Source of the DNA: Platerodrilus igneus
Lineage: Eukaryota > Arthropoda > Insecta > Coleoptera > Lycidae
Length of the DNA stretch: 64,000 bases
Reading direction: 5' to 3'
Assembly (NCBI GenBank): GCA_036346225.1
Contig: JARFIW010001082.1
Location: 3,658,001-3,722,000, forward strand
The first letter of the stretch is position 1. Every line of letters begins with the position of its first letter. Both the position numbers and the translations under genes were made by a program. The notes beneath the pieces are model-generated. The model had not been told where the DNA came from and made no database searches. It saw nothing but the letters and a program-made list of their open reading frames with translations. This document shows positions 25,925 to 36,850 of the stretch, piece by piece.

Positions 25925-26225
25925 CTTCAATTATATCAATTCCGACAATGAAATCTAAATACAGTCCTCGTGATATCAAAAACTCCACCTTGCCTAGCCT
26001 GGTTTAACCCATTACGACTGACACCCTTGCAACTTTTTCAATCCTAGTTAATCTTTTCATCATCGCAGACATAAATTGCCTTTTTTTAATTCTGAAAGTC
26101 TTCCCTTTTAATAAATCTGTATGCTTTAAAATTATATCCTCTCGTACAAGTAATAGCTGTGATCCGGTATCTTTTAACACCGTATACGTACACTCTCCTA
26201 AATTAATATTAATAAATGGAACCAA
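25925..26225 (-). pseudogene. Retroviral-type aspartic protease fragment
   Basis: The open frame starting at 26225 places the motif LKDTGSQ at residues 17-23, matching the LxDTGS/A active site of pepsin-type retroelement proteases. After a stop near 26007 the frame resumes with the second half, including FIVGIDIIEEFD (the ILGxDfL motif). The protease would cut the Gag-Pol polyprotein. The stop and the loss of the downstream pol rule out function. Confidence 0.75.
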
Positions 26226-26344
26226 GAAAATTTGATCTCACCAGAAATGAGACGAAACGTTTTAAATACATTTTATCTACGATTAGGTCATTGTCATGCA
26301 GCAGACGGAAAACAATTTGAACATTTAATTCAGTAAAAACTCGT

Positions 26345-26512
26345 GTACGCACGCACGCACGCACACACACAACAGAAAGGTTTCGGAGTTGTTAAATACT
26401 GCGGGAATGACGAACAGCGGGATTCTTATTTCTGCTGACCCACACACACGCACGCACGCACGCATACACGCACACACGCGCGCGTTCACACGCACATACA
26501 CACAGACAAGAT
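26345..26512. repeat. CA/CG-rich simple repeats
   Basis: Two clusters of (CACG)n and (CA)n: about 26348-26371 and 26441-26510. The ORFs on both strands here merely translate the microsatellite. Confidence 0.95.
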
Positions 26513-26579
26513 GTAAATGCGACCGTGCAACCTCCACGTGGTATATTTCTGTTACGCTAATGCCGGCGGTATTGTACTT

Positions 26580-26875
26580 TTGAAGCCTTAAAACTCGAAA
26601 AGTAATTGATGAAAAGACATTTCTTTATAGTGTTTTAGAAAGCTCTCGAGATTAGCTACAAGGATATGTAATAAAAAATAGGGAGTACCATTTAAAGAGT
26701 TGAGGTAACTTTTATGTGACCTTCAAATTACTCTTCAAGGTCAAACCAATGGTACTATCTTATAGATTTTTCAAAGCTGTACAACTTTTCTCTGAAACAT
26801 TTTCCTCTAAAATGCTTTATTTTTAAGATATTCGACGGTTTCCAGACTTTTCTAACACCCTGTACTCTCATGCAG
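26580..26875. repeat. Possible MITE ending in a CAGGGTGT-type terminus
   Basis: The stretch ends in ACACCCTGTA at 26866-26875, the reverse of TACAGGGTGT, a common terminus of insect Tc1/mariner-derived elements. A short internal inverted pair (GAGTACCATTT near 26692 and AATGGTAC near 26747) is visible. No matching left end was found. Confidence 0.3.
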
Positions 26876-27855
26876 GAAACTACTGTCACACATACGTGAA
26901 GATTTTATCTCCAATTTTAAACATCGGTCAAGAAGCTCAATAAAATGTTTTCATTTTGTTCCGTTAATGTTTTATATTCGATCTGCAACGCTACCGAAGC
27001 CTACTTTGCCAATTTTTTCGATGGTGTAGTGCAACTAGCCACATATGTAGAAATCGAATTTCTAATACTCACTGCAGTAATAGATAATGCTTTTGTTGAT
27101 AAATAGATAAGCTGTAGTCGCATATGTTATCGATTAATGTTTTACTGGGAAGATAATACGTATAATTAAATTTATGTAAGGAATAAATTGTCATGTCATT
27201 AGACTAATATGATTTTTCTAATTGAAGATCAACAGTGGAGCTTTGCATTATTTTAGACAATCCAAGAGGGCGTAAGAATAGATTTACGGAAACCCGCATA
27301 TTTAGGAGATCGTTATGAATGCACGACTGGTTGTAATCACGGGAAGGACCGGTGCAATCTGAATCTCGCAGTGTTTTATTGCTCGTTCGCGGCTCATGAA
27401 TTAGCAAAAGAAACCAGACGGCTTCGTTCGATAATGCCAAAAATAATTAATTACCTTCGATCGCCCTAAATGTTGGGCGATTTTTCAATAAGGTACTGTC
27501 AGTTATTCGGAAGACTAATAAACTTAAAGGCAATAAACTTCAGAAATGCTTGCCCCTATACTTTCTCATTTCACTGACGTTTAGGTAAATACATACTACC
27601 CCTATATGCACGAACGTTTGAAATATGATAAATAACATATATTTCAGTAAAATTTACCCGCTTCTGGTCCTGTCTACTGTTTTGTTAGCTAAGTTTAGAA
27701 TGTACGTGGCTGTACGTAATCTGCATCACTACAAAGGCTATATTATTAAAACTATTTAAATAAAAACTGCGTATCAAATTTGAATAGACCTTGTTTTATA
27801 TTAAATCTATCACGGTTTCCACAAGAAAGTGATTTTGGCCTACAATTTGCAGGAG
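26876..27855. other. Intergenic, nothing recognised
   Basis: A+T-rich. The minus-strand ORF at 27204-27440 has no family signal. Confidence 0.45.
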
Positions 27856-27859
27856 CAAT

Positions 27860-28100
27860 AACAAAGTACACTAATACCGAAACCAATTTAAAATAAACGT
27901 TACGATAAGGACATGTGTATATTTAAAAGTTTTTAGCTGAAAAGAATGAATTCTAAAATAAAATATTAAATTGCCTGAATATTAATCACACCTCTCGGTA
28001 ATTGCAATATATTTTATTACTAGATTGGAACGATTACCTTTACATTAGTTGTAAAAAACACCAACATAGGACCTGTACACAATTCTGCTTTCCTTACAAG
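27860..28100. repeat. Dispersed repeat C, copy 1
   Basis: Diverged direct match to 44130-44345. Shared ordered blocks: AAGTACACTAA or GAGTACACTAA, AAATAAACGTTA or AAATAAACGTAA, AAATTGCCTGAATATTAATC or AACTACCTGTATATTAATC, GGTAATTGCAATAT or GGTAATTACAATAT, and ACATTAGTTG. No coding content; class unknown. Confidence 0.65.
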
Positions 28101-29460
28101 TGTATAAATATATATATTGTTATGGATTCAGAGGGTTAAATTTGGGGTAAGCAATGCAATTTCAACCACCCTGTATAGAGAAAAGAATTTAATTTATTTA
28201 ATTTAAACGGACAAGTATTGACGTATTTTTATAATTAATGATTGAAAGGTTAAAGGTACATAAAGAAAACTAGTTTTAAAATCAAATAGAAACGCATAAT
28301 TAATTTAATTAATTTTAATTCAACATGTAAAAGCATTAGAAAACACACCCGGGTAAAGAAAATCAATAATCCCAAGGCAAAAGGTTTCTTGGTAACAAAC
28401 AGACGTCAGTTTTACTTAATACGGCGAAGTATCAACTCCAAAAATTGTTGTTTTAAACGGTCTATAATTAAGAACACCTGCATGTTTAAAAGGTTACATT
28501 CTTCAAAATTATCAGCATAATAAAGCAGGGCTTCATAGAAAATAGTTTTGAACCGTCAGTTGATTCGAATAACAAACTAACAAAGTTCTTAAAGAGCAGG
28601 GGAGATGCACGATCGGTAATATGCTACAGATAGAGACGGGTATAAGAGCATGGGTATTCGAAACGCATGTACTAATCCACGTGTAGTGATGAGAAGCTGT
28701 CCGCAATATCGATTTTCTATAACTCAAGTGAAGTTTGGAACGCGACAGACATAAAAATAGTACAGGCGGGGTTTTATGACGACACAGAATAGTATCGTTG
28801 GTTGGGAACGGATAGTTTTACAAACGTACGAACATGCGACAGGTGGGAGCGATTTCGCGATTTCGCGTTCACGAGGTTAATTTCAGGAATTTTTAAGTCG
28901 GTTATATCAAAATTTGCAGAATTGTTATTTGAAAATAAGTTTTTCGAGTGAAGTATGTCCTGGGGGGTAGCATTTTGAAAAATAAAATCACTCTAGGGGA
29001 ATTAGGAGCTGGCTCTCTTTGTATTCTCATCGTTTATACTACGTTACAACGATAGACCGACGTTATAGTAGAGTTCTTGTGAGTATTAAAAATATTCATA
29101 ATACAGTAAATGTAGTGCTAGCACTTGTACTTGGTAGTTATGGCCTGATAGTTATTAACGTGAGATACGTGTAGTGAATTTAATTAACCAAGGTCCAACT
29201 ACTATCATACCAAGCTAGTAAATCAATAAATAGAAGTATAATATACGTGAGTTTGTATGCTGTTATGGAATGGTAATTTGTGGTTAATTGTGCGTTGCTT
29301 AAAAAGCATAGGAAGTAGAGGTAAAAGGAAAAGTTTTAAAATTCTTTGGTGTATTGTCGCAAGCTCCGTGCGTGGTTTAAACTGAGCTAGCCGAGGTATT
29401 AAAAATTCAAATTAAAATAGAAATTAAAATTGATAAAAAGAAAAATTTTAACCTTTTTAT
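28101..29460. other. Noncoding stretch before the Penelope element
   Basis: No protein similarity. At 28750-29250 the sequence has LTR- or UTR-like texture (GGCTCTCTTTGTATTC after a GC-richer run) and could belong to an LTR or to the 5' region of the retroelement, but nothing supports a boundary. Confidence 0.35.
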
Positions 29461-29485
29461 TTCACATGAAGGGGACACCGGGTTA

Positions 29486-30115
29486 TTGCAACGATATCAC
29501 AGCAAATTATGCCTACAATCTACATGTTTCACCTTTGATAACAAAATATATTCTCAATATCATGGAACTGCTATGGGATCACAATTATCTTATCCAATAG
29601 CTAACCTCGTAATGGAAGAACTCGAGAATAATGTTATACCATCATTGTCATACAAACCAAAATTTTATAAAAGATATATTGACGATATATTATTATGTAT
29701 ACCACAAACAAAAGTTACTAAAACCTTAAATAAATTTAATAACTTCCATCCAAGATTACAATTTACAACAGAACAAGAAATTAATAATACCATTCACTAC
29801 TTAGATATTGAAATAAAAAGAAATAACAACGGAAGCATTCACACCAGCTGGTATAATAAAAAAGTTTGGACTGGAAGATATATAAATTATAACTCTAATA
29901 CGCCCGTTAGTTATAAAATAAACATGATTAAAAACTTAGTAAACAGAACTATGAAATTTACCCACCCCATCAATAGATCAAATAAACTCCAATTAATAAA
30001 AAATACATTAAAACAAAATGGATACCCACAAAAAATTTTTAATCCCATCATAAAAGAATGCATACATTTCATATATAATAAACCAAAAATAAAAATAACA
30101 ACAAAACAACAATAA
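29486..30115 (+). pseudogene. Penelope-type reverse transcriptase (truncated)
   Basis: An uninterrupted 209-codon frame with no true start; it runs back to 29462 without a Met. RT motifs in order: FTFDNKIYSQYHGTAMGSQL at residues 15-34 (the GTAMGSPLSP block; Pro of PLSP replaced by Tyr), ANLVMEELE at 39-47, RYIDDILLC at 63-71 (catalytic YIDD) and HYLDIEI further on. The conserved Asp pair of the palm is intact. The protein would copy the element RNA at a target nick. Upstream RT motifs are lost, so it cannot be active. The frame stays open over 630 bases, which suggests a relatively young insertion. Confidence 0.85.
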
Positions 30116-30704
30116 ACCAATTATGTAAACATAAAATACTATAAACAGCTATCACACACAATCCGAAATTGTTTAAAACACTATAATATAAAAATAAGTT
30201 CATAAACCCAATAATAGTACCAACGCCCTATTTACAAAATTCAAACCACCAACTTCTATAAAAAGTAAAACCTATTGTGTATATAAAATAGACTGTACAG
30301 GATGCAATAGCTCATACATCGGTAACACAAAACAATATCTTGAAAAAAGAATCTATGAACATAAATAGTCCGTTCGAATGCATAAAAGAGATACAGCCCT
30401 CACTAACCACGCGTTAAATGAAATGCATAAATTCGACTTTGAAAACACTAATATAATAGACACAGAAAAAAATGATACCAAACGAAACACACTGGAAATA
30501 ATTCACATCCAACGACAAACCAATAGCATAAACTGTAAAACCGATCATGAACATTTCACACACACATATACCACAATCTTATACTCAAATAATATTAAAT
30601 CATTCAAAACACAAATTATATATCTAGTCAATTTTTTACGCGTATATCCTATCATTACAGGTTTATATATTTTTATCTTTATTTTTAAATTATCAATAGT
30701 GTAA
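30116..30704 (+). pseudogene. GIY-YIG endonuclease of the Penelope element
   Basis: After the RT stop, a linker in shifted frames (KYYKQLSHTIRNCLKHYNIK) leads to the endonuclease: CVYKIDCTGCNSSYIGNTKQ at about 30276-30335, including the paired Cys and the YIG motif typical of the Penelope subgroup, then YLEKRIYEHK with the conserved Arg and the catalytic-region Glu-His. A TAG at 30366-30368 interrupts the domain; the same frame then stays open to 30704. This nuclease would nick the target to prime reverse transcription. At least one frameshift and one stop separate it from the RT. Confidence 0.8.
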
Positions 30705-30870
30705 TTTTATTATTTATTTTATTTATATTTATACTATTTATATTATTTATATTTATACTATTTATATTTATTTTTTTATATTTATATTATTTATATTTAT
30801 TTATTTTATTTATATTTCTATTAGTTATATTTATTTAGTTATATGTTTATTTATTGTTATTTGTATTGTT
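30705..30870. repeat. Low-complexity TTTATAT repeats
   Basis: Irregular tandem copies of ATTTATATTTATACT and related units within the 3' region of the Penelope element. Confidence 0.85.
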
Positions 30871-31435
30871 AGATTATTTTATTTTATTGCATTTTATATT
30901 TTACACTTGTGTTATATTTCAAGTACTTTATTTTTGTTTTATTCTTATTCTTTTGTTGTATTAGTTTTTAATTTCTAGTAGTTAATTGTTCACACATTAA
31001 TATAACAATAACATAAAACAACAGAAACATACACGATTATCTTACATAATAATTTTTAAACTATAATACATTAAATAAATTAAAAGATTTCACATAATTT
31101 TTAAAAATAAGTTTAAAGAATGACTAACATTAATAATAAAGCCGTTTAATTTTTATATTATGATTCTAACTAACATAATTTAAGTTAAACACCCTATACA
31201 TATAAAAAGAAAAATTTTTATTAAACTTTTACAAATGTACTAAATAATAATCAAATATATAGGAATGAACACATCTTTATGTAAAAATAATCTTATCTAT
31301 ACTGATACTGTTTGGACATATTAACACTATTATAAATTTCACCATTCATTATAGTCTAGTACAATGCAAAACAATAACACGTAAGATTTTGTAAGTTTTA
31401 TTAATTAACTATTATATAAATTTTTTAGATTTTTA

Positions 31436-31530
31436 ATATGTGATCAAGGTCAATAAGACTGAAACGCGTAATATCTTGATATAATTTTATATTTTAATAA
31501 ATGACCTATATCCCCATTTGATAAACAAAA
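31436..31530 (+). other. 3' hairpin region of the Penelope element
   Basis: GATCAAGGTCAATAAGACTG followed by AAACGCGT folds into a short stem (GGTC/GACT) before the GAAACGCGT motif. A related hairpin lies in opposite orientation at 31640-31720. Some Penelope-like elements carry hammerhead ribozymes in terminal repeats, but the CUGAUGA core is not seen here. Confidence 0.45.
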
Positions 31531-31546
31531 GGTCAAGAAACATACC

Positions 31547-31550
<4 letters not shown>

Positions 31551-31583
<33 letters not shown>
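31551..31583. repeat. (AT)n microsatellite
   Basis: About 33 bases of alternating AT between two Penelope-type tails that face each other; it may be the insertion target of both. Confidence 0.95.
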
Positions 31584-31587
<4 letters not shown>

Positions 31588-31735
31588 AGGTTTATTCTTG
31601 GAAGTTGGTCAGATAAACCAGTCTTTGAAACATAAGAATCGTAGTAGTATAAAAATTAATATATTTTGCTATGACGCGTTTCGGTCAAAGAAACCATTAT
31701 CAAATAGATTATCTATAAATGTCAATAATTAAAAT
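31584..31735 (-). mobile_element. Tail of a second, inverted Penelope-like element
   Basis: On the minus strand the sequence reads TGATAATGGTTTCTTTGACC then GAAACGCGTCA, a hairpin (GGTT...GACC) directly before GAAACGCGT, as in the tail at 31436 on the other strand. No coding region could be recognised further to the right, so only the 3' end seems to be present. Confidence 0.45.
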
Positions 31736-32005
31736 AAAATTCTTAACTATAAAATATACAGACCAGAAATTTTATATTGTTATGCTAGAATATAACGATA
31801 GCCACAGGTGGTATTTTGCGTGTATCATGAGGAATAATCACTAACTTGAATTGAAATACAAACAATGTAGTTATAAAAATAATAAAAATAAAAAATCGAG
31901 AACACAATTGCAATGTTAGCGATGTTAGATACAAAAGTGGACTAACATTAAAACGTATAAACTAGTTGCTTCTTATCTATAAGGATGATAATAATTTTGT
32001 AGAAT
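31736..32005. other. Intergenic, nothing recognised
   Basis: A+T-rich; may be the remaining body of the inverted Penelope fragment, but no coding motif was found. Confidence 0.4.
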
Positions 32006-32009
32006 GGCA

Positions 32010-32126
32010 TTTGTATTAAATATTAGGAATAAAAAGAGGTAATATTTATTGAGGAAAGAGTTATGTATTGCTTAATAAATCCTCAATAAATATTACCTCT
32101 TTTAATTCCTAATATTTGATACAAAA
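32010..32126. repeat. Near-perfect 45-bp palindrome with 26-bp loop
   Basis: Left arm 32010-32054 and right arm 32081-32126 are inverted copies (TATTAGGAAT, AAAAGAGGTAATATTTATTG and AGG matched by CCTCAATAAATATTACCTCT and ATTCCTAATA) with very few mismatches. The structure would form a long snap-back hairpin. It may be a foldback element or recent local inversion-duplication. Confidence 0.9.
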
Positions 32127-32540
32127 GTCTACAAGTAGATGCGCCAAGTTATTTTCAAAGTAAAATTGGGTATTTTGCATGCACCTCTCCATAAAATATC
32201 TAAGGTCTATTTTGCAAATTTTTGTACCTTTCAAGTCATTCGTTCCAGGATGACGTGGCGTCACCATGACTAACCCTCACTTTTTAAGTTCAAAGTTTAA
32301 AACTACACCACTTTCGACCTATTATCGTTTCGACCAATTGCGGAGCTTAAAAGGCAATTGATAGAACAAGGTTACGCTTTCAAGATTAGACCAGAAGTAT
32401 AAAAATGAAACTAAAATTGAATCATACAAAATCCTATTAAGAATATACAAATTATACACAAACATACAATAGATGTACTAACAACTTATAGCCTAACATT
32501 ATTATAATACATCTTTGTCTTCCATAATCGAGCAATGTTC
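32127..32540. other. Intergenic, nothing recognised
   Basis: No coding similarity. It adjoins the C-terminal end of the polymerase fragment on the minus strand. Confidence 0.45.
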
Positions 32541-32546
32541 AATCGG

Positions 32547-33165
32547 CTATGTTAAATATGATCTAAGAATTACGAGGTGTTTGTCATTGTGCGGACTTAA
32601 AATATGCTGTTCCTGAGCAATAGTGTAGACAGGGTGCGTGGGAGACTGGATTAAGTTTTGGCTTACACATACATCCTTCAAGTTTTCTACACAGTCGACA
32701 TAATCATCTAAGGTAATTCTATTTCTTATTATGGATCTTTTAATCTCTTTTTGGTTATATCGAAGTAGTGGATAACAAATGGTTGTTTTTTTTGAGTGAT
32801 CAGTTTCTTCTTCTTCAGCTGTCTTTAAAATTCTTGTCACATGCCTCATTGATCTAATCCAATGCAGTCTGTTATCAGTCGTCCATTATTTTAATTCTTC
32901 ATCATGTCCAATACTTTCTTGTTAAGTAGAGAAATTTGCATAAACATTGTTGAAAATCTCGTCTCATGGTTTGATACGGATCGTGATTTATAATTTTTAA
33001 TTAGACAATTAGTGTCGGTGTACAGAATATGGCACCCATCTCCGAAAGCACTCTTCATATATTCATAGCGGAAATCGAAAATCGTCAATTTGATGTAATG
33101 CTCGCGCACGATTCGATATAAATCCGCATTTTCCGATTCTATTGTGCTTCGCTACGCTAGGAATT
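32547..33165 (-). pseudogene. Polinton-type DNA polymerase B, C-terminal fragment
   Basis: Two minus-strand frames (33109-32891 and 32849-32547) form the end of a protein-primed family B polymerase. The first holds IFDFRYEYMKSAFGD then CHILYTDTNCLIK; the latter is the palm motif C (YTDTD), with the second Asp replaced by Asn. The second frame holds the tail: ITLDDYVDCV, QNLIQSPTHPVYTI and LSPHNDKHLVI, matching the usual end of Polinton polymerases (SPxDDKRxI). A stop and frameshift separate the frames, and the exonuclease and most of the polymerase are absent. It differs in sequence from the fragment at 51.8 kb, so it comes from another element lineage. Confidence 0.75.
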
Positions 33166-34480
33166 GGAGTTATAATTGGTGTTGTTTGAACCATTGTTGA
33201 GTTTTATGCGGTATCTGGTGCCTCGAAGGATTTTCTACATTTTATTCGTCACTGTATTTCAAAAAGCGATGCACGTCTTTCTGTACAACTAGAACGTGTC
33301 CTGCGTGTATTCGCTTTTTTCTTTAGCTGGAGGCCAAATGGATTCTTTCGTTATGTGAACCAACTTCTTTCGTCATAAAACAACTTCTTTCGTTATGTAA
33401 AACAACTGCTTTCGATATGTAAAACTTCTTTCGTTATACTGCTGCTGCAATTATGGTAGCAGAATACATGTATGCTGACTCCACCTTGACAGCTCTTGAG
33501 CTAAGTATCAGGATACAGACAGGTATGTCTTTATGTGTGTCAATAATATTCCGTATTGACGTTTGGTGCAATCACGTGATAAAAAAACGTGACGCTATAA
33601 AACTATTGTCGGTTACTACGATTCGATATTATCGCTCTACAGGTGCGATGTACTAGTTTTAAACATGCTTGTTTATTCGTTTTACTGATTAGTTTATCTT
33701 ACAAAATGGTATTATGTACAATTTAAAAACGTTCAACAGAAGCGCCCCCATATTCACTTTCAATACTGATTAGTTTTATTTACTGTAAATACGAGATGCG
33801 CAATTCGTATCTCAATTCCTGAAGTATCCATAAAATATAATTGTTTGATTTGAAATAATAATGCTTAATTTGTTGCTTTAATGTGTGTGTACAGAATCTT
33901 TTATTTACTTTTTATTTGTTAATAGATAATCGTGGGCAAGGTGCGTTAATTTTTTTTGTGCTTTATTTCTTTGGTTTCTTTTAATAAAGTTTCACTACCG
34001 CAAGATTTTCATCGGAGATCGTAACAATTTTGAATAAGGGGTTAGAAATCCTGGTTTCGGCTCCATATCTACCATCCAGATTTAAACAAGTTTTCAAACG
34101 TTTTTCTAAATACAGTGTCATTCATTAGCTTGGGTAGATTCTTCTCGAATTTATTTCTTGCAAGTTTCCGTAGTTCAGTATTTAGATCAATGTAAGATTT
34201 TACCCACAGCTTTTTTGGCATTCAATGGATTCTTGATAATTTTCTTATAGAAAAATACATGTAAAAACAAGCGATTCTGCGCCAGAAAAACCTTGCGTAG
34301 CTACTCCTAAATAAATGTTATTGTGAAATAAATTTGAAGATTATTTAAAAAGGTATTACTAGTCACCATTGGAAGGCATTGTTATGACCGGTACTGCACG
34401 AATGAGTGGACTTGCAAGCAGTAAGGAATTTTCTAATATTCATAGAGAATATAAAGCAAGATCTTTTGCTAATAAAGGAT
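33166..34480. other. Noncoding stretch with a short tandem array
   Basis: No recognised coding content beyond possible decayed flanks of the polymerase fragment (left) and of the transposase (right). The small plus-strand ORF at 33453-33656 has no family signal. Confidence 0.4.
33342..33438. repeat. Tandem repeat, unit about 22 bp
   Basis: Five imperfect units of CTTCTTTCGTTATGTAAAAC (with CTGCTTTCGATATG and TCTTTCGTCATAAAAC variants) in a row. Confidence 0.85.
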
Positions 34481-34486
34481 GAAGTA

Positions 34487-34745
34487 ATGTTTGAACAAGA
34501 TGAAGCACTTTCGCATTATCAGCTCCTGATCGGAGGTTTTTAAACAATAACATGGCGTCACATTAGATAGGAAGGAAAGCGGTTTACAAGACCCAGTTCA
34601 CGACTTTTGAAGAATTTCGACAAGGAATAATTTTGGGAGTATTAAACTTTGATACCAGAAATTATGCAAAATGTAAAAGAAATTTTTTAATCGTGTTCTG
34701 AGCACTGTGTAAAGTGAGTGGAGAACAACTAGAACTTTTGCTTAA
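34487..34745 (+). pseudogene. Tc1/mariner-type transposase C-terminal fragment
   Basis: The start of the fragment, MFEQDEALSHYQLLIGGFLN, matches the block around the second catalytic Asp of a Tc1/mariner-group transposase (WFQQDGAPPHY...VReFLN). IGRKAVYKTQFTTFEEFRQG, VLNFDTRNYAKCKRNF and GEQLELLLK follow, matching the C-terminal third in which an arginine-rich helix and GxQFEHLLK end the protein. The block carrying the last acidic residue (SPDLTPLDF) is missing, and a stop interrupts. It differs from the mariner at 6.6 kb. Terminal repeats were not identified. Confidence 0.65.
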
Positions 34746-36640
34746 ATAATATGTATTCGTTTTGTACAGTTATTTTTATTTTCTTTTGCTTTGGAATAAT
34801 GATAATTTTTACAGCTGTAGTGCAATTTACATTACTCGTCGTATGTCATCTGTAAAGAGACTCTAAGACCTTTCAAATGAAGTGTCACTTGACACAAGTT
34901 CCCTATTTAAATTTTATGGGACAGCAGTGCGTCCTACAGGGGGTTGTTCTGATAAAGTGCAATTTAACTTGTTATTGGAAATCTTTCAAATCCGCAGAAC
35001 GAATAATTTATCAGGAAAGTGGCTCTTTGTCATTAGAGTACACCATACAGTATGATATTTGACTTCAGCCTGTCCGATGTAATCGCCCCAAACTCTTTGG
35101 CAGATTATTTTTTGTAGTTTTCGACTGAAATTACACATGTAATTAGTAATTTAATTCATTTACGCTTAAAAATTAGTTGTTTCATAGTATAAAATCCTAA
35201 TTGGATTCATTTTCTGCTGTTGAGTTATGAAAACACAAAATAATTGAGTTTCTTTTATTCTTAATAAATAAATAAAATTGACAAGTTGAGATAGAAGCCA
35301 ACATTTATTATAAGAAATACCATTCTCTGAAATTGAGTCGCAACAATAGTCGACTGTAATAAACATCTAGAAAATTGAAGACAATTTTGAGACAAAGCAG
35401 GACAGCTTCGTTAATAATACGGCCACCAAATAAATATCTGGGATTCGTTGACACCCTAAATGTCTTGAATTAAGTATGAAGGAATTTCCACTTAGAATTT
35501 TCCTTATTTCCTTATTTTACGCGAGCATCGCTTTTATTATCTTGGTTTTGACGTTCTCCTTAATGCTATTGTGTTTTTATATTAGAACGTTTCGCGATAA
35601 ATTGCTGATAATAAGAAATAGTTGCTTAGGAAATCCATTTATGCTGTTTATCAAATAAACACGTTTATGAAATTCCCAATTACAAACTCTTCTACAATAC
35701 ATTATGTCTGCTGCAGCCGCGAATTTCTCTATTCCATTAAACAGCCCTGACTGGAAACAATCAGACGCTGAATTGATCACGTTGGGGGTCCATTATCCTA
35801 GCTCTACATGGGTTTTGTTTGTGTTCAACATGACGTCTATAAACACTACCTTTTTAAATACTGTACCTCAAACCTCAAATTGTAAATTCAAGTATGTCGA
35901 CTTACACAAATGAGGACTCAGAATACAGCATAATGAAGCAGAGGATCTCGTAATGAAAACATGATATTCAAAGATTTTTAATTTGCCTAAATTAGCTTTG
36001 ATAATGTCAGTTGGCGAACAAATACTGTAATTATTTACTGTTTATTTTATGTTTTCGTCCTACAAGTGTTACATGTAAAAACTAAATGCTAGTCAACTTT
36101 TAAAGTCTCTGGAACTTTTATATGTTAGTCATAGGCTAACAACGGAAGTGGAGCTGTTTTGACGTACACGTACACGTACAAGAAATTGAATATGAAGGAG
36201 CTACTTCTTCGGGGATTCCAAAAAAGGAGTTTATATAGTAAAAATTGTGTATCTACTTTTAGGTGTAACAAATTGTATCGTCTTCAAAGTAATGCCAATT
36301 TGATGCAAGGAACATGCAGGTAGGAACGATACAATGGTGGGTCAGTAACTTTATAAGTACCTACTTGTTTATAACGGAAACGATAGTAGTGAATAAAATG
36401 TTTTTCTTTTCACCCGTTGTTTTTCCCAATATGATTATTTTTCTCACATCTTTAGAGTATTTATAGTAATTTGACAAATTGCTATGTAACTGTGTATTTT
36501 TTCTATCTGTTTAAAAACTTTCTCGGGTTGATATTTGTAATTTCTTTTAATATCAGCGAAATAACTGGTTCTCTACAATTTTCCTAACTTCTGTATTCTG
36601 TTCCAATTTCTTTTGCTTAACATTTGGCACAACCCACATC
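34746..36640. other. Noncoding stretch, nothing identified
   Basis: The first 300 bases may be the 3' end of the transposon relic (TGTCACTTGACACAAG is a short imperfect palindrome near 34884). Overlapping small ORFs around 35476-35913 occur on both strands with no family resemblance and are treated as chance. A short (TACACG)n run lies at 36162-36180. Confidence 0.4.
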
Positions 36641-36649
36641 GTTTATATT

Positions 36650-36850
36650 TTGTAAAAGATATTCAAGTGTGGCCTGCTTATACAATTCTTCTAATTCCAG
36701 TAATACAAGTTTTAGACGTAAATGCAGTTGAGCCCTTCTCTTTGCTATATTCACTTAGTTAATTTTCAACAGCTTTCCAATAGAACCACATTTCAGAAGC
36801 TTTAATTCCGCCCGTCCATGTCTTACAGTGTAGTATATATTCCACAAAAG
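36650..36850 (-). pseudogene. LINE C-terminal tail fragment (tentative)
   Basis: On the minus strand LHCKTWTGGIKASEMWFYWK matches the LYGxExWTL...IxAFEMWxYRR region that follows the RT in one insect LINE group. It is on the same strand as the RT fragment at 38.45 kb and about 1.6 kb beyond it, so both may belong to one element split by insertions. The match is short. Confidence 0.35.

Larger units (their letters stand above)
25225..26240 (-). mobile_element. Ty3/Gypsy remnant with large internal deletion
   Basis: Minus-strand pieces appear in pol order: an aspartic protease with a DTG active site, the very start of a reverse transcriptase, then the C-terminal domain of an integrase. The RT palm, RNase H and the integrase zinc-binding and catalytic domains are all missing, so roughly 2.5-3 kb has been lost between protease and integrase end. 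No LTR, primer-binding site or envelope gene was seen. Stops and frameshifts show that it is inactive. Confidence 0.75.
29462..31530 (+). mobile_element. Penelope-like element, 5'-truncated
   Basis: RT of the Penelope type is followed by a GIY-YIG endonuclease, the diagnostic domain order of this class. The copy starts within the RT, so the N-terminal region is missing. A long A+T-rich 3' region (30710-31430) leads to a compact hairpin with GACTGAAACGCGT at about 31458-31470, similar in layout to the conserved 3' hairpin of Penelope-like elements, and ends near a (TA)n microsatellite. No target duplication was identified. Confidence 0.85.

Noticed and set aside
26325..26583. Cys/Arg-rich and His/Thr-rich ORFs on both strands
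   Set aside because: They simply translate CA/CG microsatellites.
31436..31735. Hammerhead ribozyme in the Penelope tails
   Set aside because: The invariant CUGAUGA core is not present; only a short hairpin before GAAACGCGT is seen.
35476..35913. Overlapping ORFs on both strands, one with a membrane-like segment
   Set aside because: A hydrophobic stretch arises readily from T-rich DNA; there is no family match and the frames are short with no shared context.
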